Below, one piece after another: positions 1 to 8,182 of a stretch of 64,000 nt of DNA. Positions within the stretch are counted from its first letter, which is position 1; each line of letters opens with the position of its first letter. The translations under genes were made by a program, and so were the position numbers. The stretch lies in contig NZ_CP113062.1 in the NCBI RefSeq assembly GCF_026625765.1, positions 3,534,001 to 3,598,000 on the forward strand, written 5' to 3'. The stretch is from Frigoribacterium sp. SL97 (lineage in GTDB: Bacteria > Actinomycetota > Actinomycetes > Actinomycetales > Microbacteriaceae). The notes under the pieces are model-generated. The model saw only the letters and a program-made list of their open reading frames with translations. It made no database searches and was not told the DNA's origin.

Positions 1-15
1 GATCAGGATCTTCAC
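1..15 (-). CDS. kdpE: KdpE response regulator, first codons only
   Basis: A GTG at 15..13 opens a reading frame that reads MKILI before running off the window edge. This is the usual N-terminus of an OmpR-type receiver (beta-1 before the acidic pocket). It lies 5 nt downstream of the kdpD stop on the same strand, as expected for a kdpDE operon controlling the Kdp potassium ATPase. Only five codons are visible, so the name rests mainly on the kdpD neighbour. Confidence 0.6.
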
Positions 16-20
16 GGCGC

Positions 21-2588
21 TCACGTGGCCGACCGTACCCGATCGGCCTCGCCTGCCCCGCCCGGCCCGGCCTCGCCTGCCCCGCCCGGCCCGGGCACCA
101 CCGGCAGCCCGACCACCATGGTCAACCCGCCGCCGGGGGTGTCGTCGAGTGCGAGCGTGCCGCCCATCGCCTCGACGAAGCCCTTGCTGAGCGCCAGCCC
201 GAGCCCGAGGCCCGTGCCGTTGTCGGTGTCGCCCAGCCGCTGGAACGCGACGAGGATCTCGTCCCGCCGTTCGACCGGGACCCCGGGGCCGCGGTCCACG
301 ACCCGCAGCTCGACCCGGTCGCCGAAGGCGCTCGTCGAGATGCGGACGCTCGCGTCCGGCGGCGAGTGGCGCAGGGCGTTGTCGAGCAGGTTGACGACCA
401 CGCGCTGCAACAGCACGGCGTCGGCCCGCACGGGCGGCACCGTCGCCCGCAGCGCGAGCTCGACGTCGGCCGGCCCGAGGCCGAGCTCGTCGAGGGCGCC
501 GAGCACGACCTCGTCGACGTCGACGTCCGCGGGCGTCACGGCGAGGGCCCCGGCCTGCACGCGGCTGACGTCGAGCAGGTCGGTGACCAGGGTCGAGAGC
601 GAGTCGAGGCTCTCGTGGGCGGTGGACAGCAGCTCGTCCCGGTCGGAGTCGCTCCAGGCGACGTCGGTCTGCCGCAGTCCGCTGACGGCGGCCGTCGCGG
701 CGGCCAGCGGACGACGCAGGTCGTGACCGACGGCGGCGAGCAGGGCGCTGCGCATGCGGTCGACCTCGGCGAGCGGGGCGACCTGGCCTGCGGCCCGGCT
801 CAGCTCGGAATGAGCGAGGGCCGCCTCGACCTGCGCCGCGACGACGTCCAGGAGGCGCCGGTCGGCCGCCTGCAGTTCGGGTCCGGTCAGCTCGAGGGTC
901 GCGTCGGCGCCCGCGGCGATCGACGTGGTGGTCCCGGCCGGGGACCCGGCTCCGGGACGGCCGTCGTCGGCGAGCCGCGCCTCCCCGATCTCGACCCCGC
1001 CCTGGACGACGCGCACCCGGGTCATGCCCAGGGCCTCGCGGGTGCGGCCGATCAGGGCCTGCAGGGCGTCCTGGCCGCGCAGCACGCTCCCCGCGACCGT
1101 GGCGAGCAGCTCGGTCTCGGCGAGCGCCCGGGCGGCGGCACGGCTGCGTCGTGCGGCCTGGTCGACCACGTAGCTGACGATCGCGGCGTTGAGCACGTAC
1201 AGCACGAGTGCCGCCAGGTGCAGCGGCTCGGCGATGGTCAGCTGGTAGATCGGCGCGATGAAGAACAGGTCGAGCGTCACGCCCGAGAGCAGCGCCGCGA
1301 GCAGGGCCGGCCAGATGCCGCCCGTGACGGCGACCACCACGACCAGCAGCTGGAAGACCAGCACGGTGCCCGCGATGCCGTCCTCCGAGCGGTGCCCGGC
1401 CAGCAGCCCGGTGAGCAGCGGCCCGGCCACGAGGGCGAGCACGAACCCGGCGATCACGCGGCGTCGCGACAGGGCCCCGCCGAGTCGCGGCAGCACCCGG
1501 TCGCGTCCGGCCGAGGAGTGGGTGACGATGTGCACGTCGATGCGTCCCGACTCGCGGATCACCGTCGAGCCGATGCCGGGCCCGGTCAACGCCGCGGCCA
1601 GGCGCCCCCGCCGGCTGACGCCGATGACGAGCTGCGAGGCGTTGACCCCGCGGGCGAAGGCGACGAGCGCGCGGGGCACGTCCGAGCCGACGACCTGGTG
1701 GTACGTGCCGCCGAGCTTCTCGACCAGGGCCCGCTGCGCCGCCAGGGCACCCGGCGCTCCCTGCCGGAGACCGTCCTGCGCACTGACGTGCACGGCGACG
1801 AGTTCCCCTCCGGAGGACCGGGCGGCGATGCGGGCGCCCCGCCTGATCAGCGTCTCGCCCTCGGGGCCGCCGGTCAGGGCGACGACGACGCGCTCCCGGG
1901 CCTCCCAGGTGCTGTCGATGCCGTGCTCGTCGCGGTACGCCTTCAGCGCGCTGTCCACCTCGTCGGCCAGCCAGAGCAGCGCCAGCTCGCGGAGGGCCGT
2001 CAGGTTGCCGAGGCGGAAGAAGTTCGAGAGCGCCGCGTCGACCCGGTCGGCCGGGTAGACGACGCCCTCGGCCAGTCGGTCCCGGAGGGCCTGAGGGGCG
2101 AGGTCGACGAGCTCCACCTGGTCGGCCGCCCGCAGCACGGCGTCGGGCACCGTCTCGCGCTGCGTCGCCCCGGTGATGCGCTCGACCACGTCGGTGAGCG
2201 AGTCGACGTGCTGGACGTTGACGGTCGAGACGACGTCGATGCCGGCGACGAGCAGGGCCTCGACGTCCTGCCACCGCTTCTCGTGGGTGGAGCCGGGGGC
2301 GTTCGTGTGGGCGAGCTCGTCGACCAGCGCGAGCTGCGGTGCCCGCGCGAGCACCGCCTCCAGGTCGAGTTCGTCCAGCGCGACGCCGCGGTGGACGACC
2401 GCCCGGCGGGGCACGACCTCGAGGTCGCCGACCAGCGCCGAGGTCGCCCGCCGCCCGTGAGTCTCGACGACGGCCACAACGACGTCGACCCCTTCGGATC
2501 GCAACCGTGCCCCTTCTTCGAGCATCGTGTACGTCTTGCCCACGCCGGGCGCCGCCCCCAGCACCACCCGCAACTGCCCTCGCTTCAT
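21..2588 (-). CDS. kdpD: KdpD osmosensitive K+ channel sensor histidine kinase
   Basis: Membrane sensor kinase that with KdpE controls the high-affinity K+-uptake ATPase. The 855 residues show the family order: an N-terminal KdpD domain with Walker A GVGKT (residues 15-19) and DELAHTN (90-96), a Usp-like domain (about 230-355), four close membrane helices (about 375-475), a short GAF-like stretch, a HisKA domain with phospho-acceptor His622 in GHDLRRP, and an HATPase domain with N-box NLLDNALRH and GTGLGLGL. Length is slightly under the ~890 aa of E. coli KdpD. The C-terminus ends in a duplicated GPGGAGEA tail, mirrored by a 24-bp tandem repeat in the DNA. The start is ATG at 2588. The kdpFABC genes are not in view. 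Confidence 0.95.
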   Translation of the reverse strand: MKRGQLRVVLGAAPGVGKTYTMLEEGARLRSEGVDVVVAVVETHGRRATSALVGDLEVVPRRAVVHRGVALDELDLEAVLARAPQLALVDELAHTNAPGSTHEKRWQDVEALLVAGIDVVSTVNVQHVDSLTDVVERITGATQRETVPDAVLRAADQVELVDLAPQALRDRLAEGVVYPADRVDAALSNFFRLGNLTALRELALLWLADEVDSALKAYRDEHGIDSTWEARERVVVALTGGPEGETLIRRGARIAARSSGGELVAVHVSAQDGLRQGAPGALAAQRALVEKLGGTYHQVVGSDVPRALVAFARGVNASQLVIGVSRRGRLAAALTGPGIGSTVIRESGRIDVHIVTHSSAGRDRVLPRLGGALSRRRVIAGFVLALVAGPLLTGLLAGHRSEDGIAGTVLVFQLLVVVVAVTGGIWPALLAALLSGVTLDLFFIAPIYQLTIAEPLHLAALVLYVLNAAIVSYVVDQAARRSRAAARALAETELLATVAGSVLRGQDALQALIGRTREALGMTRVRVVQGGVEIGEARLADDGRPGAGSPAGTTTSIAAGADATLELTGPELQAADRRLLDVVAAQVEAALAHSELSRAAGQVAPLAEVDRMRSALLAAVGHDLRRPLAAATAAVSGLRQTDVAWSDSDRDELLSTAHESLDSLSTLVTDLLDVSRVQAGALAVTPADVDVDEVVLGALDELGLGPADVELALRATVPPVRADAVLLQRVVVNLLDNALRHSPPDASVRISTSAFGDRVELRVVDRGPGVPVERRDEILVAFQRLGDTDNGTGLGLGLALSKGFVEAMGGTLALDDTPGGGLTMVVGLPVVPGPGGAGEAGPGGAGEADRVRSAT

Positions 2589-2890
2589 GGGCTCAGCCTG
2601 TCACCCCTGCGGACCCGAGCGTGCCGGACGGGGACCACCCGCCGGGCACACGGGAACGCCCCGTGACCACGGGGGCCACGAGGCGTATGTCTCGAGGGGA
2701 CCTGGCCCCCTCCGTGGTTCAGCTGGAGGGTCGCACCCGACGCGACCCTGCGCGATCTCACAGGGGGTTGTGTGCCTGGTGCCTCTCGAGGCCGTCCGAC
2801 CCGAATCGGACTCTTGCAGGATACGCGATCCGGAGGCTCCGTTGCCCATTGGGCATGGAAATTCCCAGGAAGCCCCGGCACGATGGTCCG
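2589..2890. other. 302-bp divergent intergenic region, kdpD / tetR
   Basis: No gene is seen here. It separates the divergent kdpD and TetR-family genes and must hold both promoters. The only clear symmetric element is the TGCCCA/TGGGCA palindrome at 2843-2855. Confidence 0.6.
2843..2855. promoter_or_regulatory. Palindrome upstream of the TetR gene, candidate operator
   Basis: TGCCCATTGGGCA is a perfect 6-1-6 palindrome ending 35 bp before the TetR start codon. TetR proteins usually bind such sites to repress their own gene, so this is a plausible autoregulatory operator. That role is inferred from position and symmetry only. Confidence 0.4.
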
Positions 2891-3556
2891 ATGCAGCAGA
2901 CTCCGGCGCGTGGGGACCTCACCCGATTCGGCACGGAAGCGGTCGGCGGGCGCGACGAGAAGCGTCGGGCGACGAGCCGTGGGCTCGCCGACGCGGCCTT
3001 CCGACTGGCGACCGAGAAGGGCTTCGACGGCTTCGTCGTCGAGGACGTCACCGCCCTGGCCGGTTACTCGAGGCGCACCTTCGCGAACCACTACTCGTGC
3101 AAAGAGGACGCCGTGGCCTCGGTGCTCCTGAACAAGGCGGGCGCGGCGGTGGACGCCTCCGACCTGTCGATGCTGGCGTCCTTCCAGGGCACCGACATCG
3201 ACCTGCTCGAGCTGCTGCTGCTGTCGGCCGTCGACACCCAGCTCGTGGACTACATGATCAGCCTCCGCCACCTGCTGCGGACGCACGAACCCCTGCTGCC
3301 CTACGTGCTCGCGGTCGGCGTCCCCATGACCGAACGCGTCGGCGACGTGATCGGCCTGGCCGTCGGCCCCTCGCGGGACGACCTGACCACGTCCTTGCTG
3401 ATCCACTCGACCTGGGGTGCCGTCATCGCCGTGCTGCGCGGCGTCTACGACCCCTGGGCCGACACGACCACCGACGACGAACGCGTCGACGCCCTCCGCG
3501 CCTACTGGGCGACGACGTTCGAGCGCTTCCGCACGGGCTTCGGCCCCGTGGCCTGA
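2891..3556 (+). CDS. TetR/AcrR family transcriptional regulator
   Basis: DNA-binding repressor of 221 aa. The N-terminal helix-turn-helix (about residues 20-66) has the TetR pattern: a helix AFRLATEKGFDGFVVEDV, then ALAGYSRRTFANHYSCKEDAV. The C-terminal ligand domain is diverse, as usual. The ATG at 2891 is chosen because it opens just before the conserved helix; an in-frame ATG at about 2852 would overlap the candidate operator. It is divergent from kdpD, with no obvious target gene downstream. The ligand is unknown. Confidence 0.85.
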   Translation: MQQTPARGDLTRFGTEAVGGRDEKRRATSRGLADAAFRLATEKGFDGFVVEDVTALAGYSRRTFANHYSCKEDAVASVLLNKAGAAVDASDLSMLASFQGTDIDLLELLLLSAVDTQLVDYMISLRHLLRTHEPLLPYVLAVGVPMTERVGDVIGLAVGPSRDDLTTSLLIHSTWGAVIAVLRGVYDPWADTTTDDERVDALRAYWATTFERFRTGFGPVA

Positions 3557-3594
3557 GCCGGTCCGCACCGCACCGCACCGCACGGCACCGCACG

Positions 3595-3654
3595 GCACCG
3601 CGTTTCGTGCACGGCACCGGGTAGAGACGCGGTGCCGTGCACGAAACGCGGTGC
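3595..3654. terminator. Perfect 25-bp inverted repeat between convergent genes
   Basis: Arms 3595-3619 and 3630-3654 are exact reverse complements (25 bp) around a 10-nt loop, preceded by GCACC/GCACG short repeats from 3563. It lies between the convergent TetR and glycosyltransferase genes. A bidirectional terminator or an intergenic palindromic element would fit. There is no T-tract. Confidence 0.6.
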
Positions 3655-3675
3655 GACACGCTGGGCTCGGGACGA

Positions 3676-3685
3676 GGAGGCGCGG
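3676..3685 (+). repeat. Dispersed GGAGGCGCGG element
   Basis: Exact GGAGGCGCGG just downstream of the glycosyltransferase stop. It is one of nine intergenic copies in the first 35 kb. Confidence 0.6.
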
Positions 3686-3696
3686 TGCCGGCCTCG

Positions 3697-4440
3697 TCAG
3701 GCCAGCAGGTCCACGGCGAGGTAGCCGGCGTAGCCGCCCGACGTACGTCCGTCACGCCGTCCCGAGGTCAGCACCTCGCCGACGTCCGAGGCGACGAGCG
3801 TCGCCCCGGCGTCACGCAGCCGGTCGACGAGGACGTTGTCCTCGTGCAGGTCGACGGGCGCGAACCCGCCGACGGACCGGTACGACGACGCCCGCACCCC
3901 GAGGTTGGCCCCGTGCACGTGGCCGTTCGGCCGTCCGGGCGTGTGCCGGGCCGTCCAGGCCGCGATCTGCCGCGGCGAGAGGTCGGCGAAGTCCGGGCGC
4001 ACGGTCCCGATCACGACGTCGGCGCCCGAGGCGGCCCGGTCGAGCTGGTCGTCGATCCAGCCCGGCGGCACGACCGAGTCGGCGTCGGTGCAGGCGAGCC
4101 ACACCGCGTCGAGCGGCAGGTCGTCCGAGGGCGCGCCGAGTTCGTCCAGGGCGACGTCGACGCCGACGGCCCGTGCGACGCCGACCCCGCGGGCCTCGAT
4201 CTCGACGACGGTCACGCGGGCGTGCGCACGAGCAGCCGCCACCGTCCCGTCGGTGCAGGCGTCGGCCACGAGGACGACGACGACCCGCACCTCCGGATGG
4301 GTCCTGGCCGTGTGCCGCCGCGCGACGTCGACGCCGTCGAGGGCGCGCGAGACGAGTTCCTCCTCGTCGTGCGCGGGGACGACGACCGCGACGGCCCGCA
4401 CGGGGCCGGCCGGGGTCGGGCGGGCGGGCGCGTCGCTCAT
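3697..4440 (-). CDS. Family 2 glycosyltransferase
   Basis: Predicted GT-A fold glycosyltransferase of 247 aa, transferring a sugar from a nucleotide donor. The N-terminal VVVPAHDEEELV opening and the ADACTDGT stretch are typical of GT2. CTDADS (about residue 123) is the DxD-like metal and nucleotide site, and HGANLGVR followed by LHEDNVLVDRL matches the acceptor-site region. There are no membrane segments. Its ATG overlaps the stop of the PIG-L/methyltransferase gene by 4 nt, so the two are translationally coupled. It is the third gene of the operon from 7033 to 3697. Confidence 0.85.
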   Translation of the reverse strand: MSDAPARPTPAGPVRAVAVVVPAHDEEELVSRALDGVDVARRHTARTHPEVRVVVVLVADACTDGTVAAARAHARVTVVEIEARGVGVARAVGVDVALDELGAPSDDLPLDAVWLACTDADSVVPPGWIDDQLDRAASGADVVIGTVRPDFADLSPRQIAAWTARHTPGRPNGHVHGANLGVRASSYRSVGGFAPVDLHEDNVLVDRLRDAGATLVASDVGEVLTSGRRDGRTSGGYAGYLAVDLLA

Positions 4441-5855
4441 CGCAGGCCCGTCCGCTGGGCGACCGACCGGGGGTCGCGCGAGAAGACGTCGAGCACGAAG
4501 TCGCCCTCGACGTGGTGCGAGACCCGGTGGAGGCGCGGGTCGGCGCCCAGCCGGGCGTGGACGTCGTCCGCGCCCTGCCGGAAGTCCCCCTCGGGCTGGG
4601 TCCAGTGGCAGGCCAGGACGTCGCCGTCGTCGGCCAGACCGTCGACGATCGAGTCCACCAGCCGCCCGAACGCCTCCGGGGCCAGGTAGTAGCCGACCTC
4701 GCTGAGCACGACGAGGTCGAAGGTGCCCGACGGGTAGTCGGCGGCGGCGTCGGCCTGCTCGACCGTGACGTGCGGCAGGTTCGCGAGCCGCTCGCGAGCG
4801 GCTTGCACGGCGACCGACGACACGTCGAGGGCCAGCAGGCGGTCCGCCGCGGGGGCCAGGTCGCCCGTCAGCACGCCGATCGAGCAGCCCACCTCGAGCA
4901 CGCGGCCGTAGCGCTCACGAGGCAGCGACGCCACGGTGAGGGCGCGCTTGCGGCGCTCGTACCAGCGCGTCGTGACCCGCCACGGGTCGGCGCGGCGGGC
5001 GTGCGTCCGGTCGAACGTCGCCTCGGTCGCCGGGACCGACGCCGCGGCGCCCCCGCCCTGGCCGTCCGCGTCCTGGCCGTCCGCCTGCGACCCGGCCACG
5101 ACGAAGACCTCGCGCCCGCGGGTGAAGTGCCGCTCGAACACCGGGTGCAGCACGGGTGCATCCTCGGGCGCGCTCGAGAGGGGTCGGCGCTGCGAGACGT
5201 ACGCCGCGAGGGCCGAGCGCTTCGCGGCGTCGGCGACGGCGTCCAGGGACGACAGCCGCAGCGACGGCCAGGGCACGTCGGGGTGGTCGGGCGACCCCCA
5301 GTGCCACAGCCAGATCGGGTACTCGAGCAGCGTCGTGCCGGCCTGGTCCCCCTCGGCCACCAGCTCGGCGGCGATCTCGCCGAGCACGCGGTGGTCCCGG
5401 TGGCCGTCCCCGCGCCAGGGCGCCACGACCAGGCCACCCGGACCGGGCAGCAGGGGCCGCAGCCGCTCGGTGATCTCGGCACGGGCCTCGCGGACCGCCC
5501 CGTCGGCGATGCTCCACTGCACCAGCTCGACGTCGTGACCCAGCAGGTGGACCGCGACCCGCGCCTCCTCGGCCCTCGTCGCGACGAGGTCCTCGGCGCT
5601 CGTGCTCGAGCCGGGGTGCGAGGCGGCGCCGTCGGTGACCACGACGACCGTGACCGGGACGCCGCGGGCGGCCGCGTCGGCGATCAGCCCGCCGGCGCCG
5701 AGGGTCTCGTCGTCGGGGTGGGCGGCCAGCACGACGAGGCGCGACGCCGCGGACGGGTCGACGGCGCCGTCGAGCGGCGGCAGGTCGAGGAGGCGCGGGT
5801 CGGCCTCCCAGGTCTCCACCGGGGTCCCCGGCGCGCGACCGTCGAAGCTCACCAC
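4437..5855 (-). CDS. Fused PIG-L family deacetylase / class I SAM methyltransferase
   Basis: A 472-aa two-domain enzyme. Residues about 38-230 are a PIG-L N-acetylglucosaminyl deacetylase domain with the zinc motif AHPDDE and the later HxxH-type stretch GHRDHR. Residues about 270-460 are a methyltransferase with SAM motif I VLEVGCSIGVL and DLVVLSEVGYYL. PIG-L enzymes remove acetyl from GlcNAc-like groups, so the product probably deacetylates and then N- or O-methylates a glycoside. It overlaps the upstream acyl-CoA dehydrogenase-like gene by 7 nt and the downstream GT2 gene by 4 nt. The substrate is not known to me. Confidence 0.85.
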   Translation of the reverse strand: MVSFDGRAPGTPVETWEADPRLLDLPPLDGAVDPSAASRLVVLAAHPDDETLGAGGLIADAAARGVPVTVVVVTDGAASHPGSSTSAEDLVATRAEEARVAVHLLGHDVELVQWSIADGAVREARAEITERLRPLLPGPGGLVVAPWRGDGHRDHRVLGEIAAELVAEGDQAGTTLLEYPIWLWHWGSPDHPDVPWPSLRLSSLDAVADAAKRSALAAYVSQRRPLSSAPEDAPVLHPVFERHFTRGREVFVVAGSQADGQDADGQGGGAAASVPATEATFDRTHARRADPWRVTTRWYERRKRALTVASLPRERYGRVLEVGCSIGVLTGDLAPAADRLLALDVSSVAVQAARERLANLPHVTVEQADAAADYPSGTFDLVVLSEVGYYLAPEAFGRLVDSIVDGLADDGDVLACHWTQPEGDFRQGADDVHARLGADPRLHRVSHHVEGDFVLDVFSRDPRSVAQRTGLR

Positions 5856-7033
5856 GTGGGACGTCCGTCGGCCACGGCCCGACGCAGGACCGTCTGGCCG
5901 AGCGACGCGTCGTCGCGTTCGCCGTGGTGCTGGCGGAGGTAGAGCTCGAGGTCGGCGACGCGCTTGGCGTGGGCCGCGTCGGTGGCGAGCGGGGCCGGGC
6001 CGAGGGCACGGGACGCCCGCGCGAGCACGTCGTCGCAGGCGTGGGCGACCGTCCCGCGGACGCGCTTGGCCAGCAGCCGCCCGGCGTCACCGGTCGCCTC
6101 ACCGGCGTCGACGAGGTCGGCGGCCTCGACCAGCGCCCGGCGGGCGTCGGCCAGTCGCGTGTCGACGAGGCCGAGGGCCTGCAGGAGGTGCGGGTCGGCA
6201 GGGCGCTCCGGCGTGCGCGACGAGGCGGTCACCGCCGCGGCCAGCAGCGTGCGGGCCACGCCGACCGCGCCGCCGTACCAGCACGCCGCGACTCCGATCC
6301 CGCCCCACGAGAAGCCGGGACGCTCGAGGTACCACCCGGGGGCACCGACCTCGTAGGCCTCGACGTCGTCGAAGTCGACCGGGCCGGAGGGGATCTCGAC
6401 GAGGCCCCTGGCGTGCCAGGCGTCCGCCGTCACGGTCACGCCCGCCTGGCGGAGGTCGACCGAGAACAGCCGACGCTCGTCGCCGACCCAGGCGGTGACG
6501 AGCGCGCCGTCGAGGGTGCCCGCCAGGGAGCACCAGGGCTTCGTGCCGGCCAGTGACCACGGACCCGACCCGTCCGGGCCCCGGGTCGCCGTCAGACGGA
6601 CGCCGGGCCCCTCGGCGGCGAACACGCCCCAGGTGAACGGGTCGGCGGTCCGAGCGCGCGGGGGGACGGAGGAGCGGTCGCCGTCGTCCTCGTCGGACAG
6701 GATCTCGGTGGCGGTCGCGGCGCCGACCTCGGCGTGCTGGTCGAGGATGGCGAGGGCGTCGAGGTGCGGTTCGGCCGCTCGGGCCGCACCGAGATCGTGG
6801 GCGGCGAGCGTCGCCAGGGCCTGCCAGAGGTCGGCCGTCGAGCCGAGTCCGGGCAGGGCCCCGTGTCGACCGAGCTCGACGGCGAGGTCGAGTGCGTCGC
6901 CCACCGAGGGCGCCGGACGGGATCGCAGCCCCTCGACGACGAGAGCGGTGGCCGTCCCGACGACCGGACCCGCGCCTCCCAGGGTGACCGGCTCGATCGG
7001 GTCGGTCGAGCGCGCGGGCGCGGAGGGACTCAT
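5849..7033 (-). CDS. Acyl-CoA dehydrogenase family protein
   Basis: Predicted flavoprotein oxidoreductase of 394 aa with the acyl-CoA dehydrogenase layout: a helical N-terminus, a middle beta domain (GPWSLAGTKPWCSLAG at about residue 150, then FDDVEAYEVG) and a C-terminal four-helix bundle ending LYLRQHHGERDDASLGQ. The start is ATG 7033. It heads an operon with the PIG-L/methyltransferase fusion and GT2 genes, linked by overlaps. That context suggests modification of an amino-sugar or lipid conjugate rather than fatty-acid beta-oxidation, but this is inference. Confidence 0.8.
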   Translation of the reverse strand: MSPSAPARSTDPIEPVTLGGAGPVVGTATALVVEGLRSRPAPSVGDALDLAVELGRHGALPGLGSTADLWQALATLAAHDLGAARAAEPHLDALAILDQHAEVGAATATEILSDEDDGDRSSVPPRARTADPFTWGVFAAEGPGVRLTATRGPDGSGPWSLAGTKPWCSLAGTLDGALVTAWVGDERRLFSVDLRQAGVTVTADAWHARGLVEIPSGPVDFDDVEAYEVGAPGWYLERPGFSWGGIGVAACWYGGAVGVARTLLAAAVTASSRTPERPADPHLLQALGLVDTRLADARRALVEAADLVDAGEATGDAGRLLAKRVRGTVAHACDDVLARASRALGPAPLATDAAHAKRVADLELYLRQHHGERDDASLGQTVLRRAVADGRPTW

Positions 7034-7115
7034 GGTCTCGACGCTAGTCGGTCGTCCGATCGAGCGTGGGGGTTGACAACGGGGTGGACGACAGGCGTCG
7101 GGCAGTGCGTGAGGC

Positions 7116-7448
7116 TCAGAACTCGTCGCTGTCGAGCGGGATGCGCTCGGCCGCTTCGGCGGTCTGGGGCTCGATTCCGCGGAGGCGGCCGATGCGCCCC
7201 TCGATGTCGTCGACCAGGGCGTCGTCGTCGATCTCGGCCTCGTCGGTCTGCTCTTCGGAGACCAGCATCTGGCTGGCGGGACCGAGCAGCACCTGGAACC
7301 GCTGGTGCACCCCGCCACGATCCATGCCGGGCAGGTCGACCATGTCGGACTTGTTCTGCATCGCCAGCGCTCGCGCGTACTCGACGACGGCCGCCGCGAT
7401 CGCGTCGCCGGTGACCAGGTACTCGTCGGTGTAGTGGATGCGTTTCAC
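7116..7448 (-). CDS. Conserved hypothetical acidic protein, 110 aa
   Basis: No family recognised. The protein is soluble and acidic; it begins MKRIHYTDEYLVTGDAIAAA, has a middle LVSEEQTDEAEIDDDAL stretch and ends in IPLDSDEF. The GTG at 7448 is chosen because the frame further upstream enters the tRNA-Ser gene. It follows tRNA-Ser(GCT) on the same strand by about 170 bp. Confidence 0.6.
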   Translation of the reverse strand: MKRIHYTDEYLVTGDAIAAAVVEYARALAMQNKSDMVDLPGMDRGGVHQRFQVLLGPASQMLVSEEQTDEAEIDDDALVDDIEGRIGRLRGIEPQTAEAAERIPLDSDEF

Positions 7449-7614
7449 CCGTGGTTCTCCCTGCAGTCGAGACGACTCGTCGTCACCGATCACGCTACGC
7501 GCGACGGGGCGGGAAGGCCCCGTGCCGGGCGACGTCGGTGGGCCCTCGAGCGGGCAGAAGAAAAGCCACCCCGGAACATCTCTGGCGAGAGAGAGAACCG
7601 ACGTGGCTTTCCGC

Positions 7615-7703
7615 GGAGCCGGTGGGATTTGAACCCACGGTTCCCACAAAGGGAACTCCACCTTAGCAGGGTGGTGCACTAGGCCGAACTATGCGACGGC
7701 TCC
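7615..7703 (-). tRNA. tRNA-Ser (anticodon GCT)
   Basis: On the minus strand the acceptor arms GGAGCCG and CGGCTCC pair, the T-arm reads GGGTTCAAATCCC, and the anticodon stem-loop is CACCC-TGCTAAG-GTG with anticodon GCT. A long variable arm (about 18 nt) marks a serine tRNA. No CCA is encoded. Confidence 0.93.
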
Positions 7704-8182
7704 ATGCGGCTCGCGAGCGAACGCGCAGGGACAAGCATAGCGGCCCGGAGGCCAGATGCCGAACCGGGGCCCGGCGCCGGTCGGACGTCCGGCCGGGACG
7801 GGCGTGGACAGAACCACCCGTGCCCCACCCGCTCTGGGGGGCGTGATCGGCTTGTCGGCATTTGTGCCGACACATAGAGTACCCCTGACGCCGACGACGG
7901 CCGAGGGGCCGGGCCCCGACAGCACGGGCCCGTTCACCCTTGCCGAACACGCCCCCCGACGGTCGCCGCGTCACGTGCCCCACCATCGAGCGCCGCACCC
8001 GAACGGCTGCGCCCGAGGGGCTCGCCGCCGGCACCGACGCCGGCCTCCACACCCCCCACGGTGCCGCACCCCTGATCCCGGCATCGCGGGGTTCTCATGC
8101 GTGCCGGTTCGGGCCGCCGCTTGAGGTCACCGGTCGTCCCGGCGAGCTGGTTACTCGCCGGGGCGACTTCTCGGCGGAGCGC
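7704..8182. other. 479-bp intergenic region upstream of tRNA-Ser
   Basis: No convincing gene. It contains a TGTCGGC/GCCGACA inverted repeat (arms 7853-7859 and 7866-7872, 6-nt loop) and the terminator hairpin of the LCP gene at 8133-8167. The tRNA promoter must lie near 7710-7760; a minus-strand TATGCT at about 7735 is a possible -10. Confidence 0.5.
8133..8167 (-). terminator. Hairpin downstream of LCP gene
   Basis: Arms 8133-8146 and 8154-8167 pair at 13 of 14 positions with a 7-nt loop, 16 bp past the LCP stop. It is a G+C-rich stem without a T-run, a common terminator form in actinobacteria. Confidence 0.55.

Noticed and set aside
3417..5942. Very long plus-strand frame (841 codons) opposite the GT2 and PIG-L genes
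   Set aside because: Shadow of the high-G+C minus-strand genes: Arg/Pro/Gly-rich, no domains, while the opposite strand has clear motifs.
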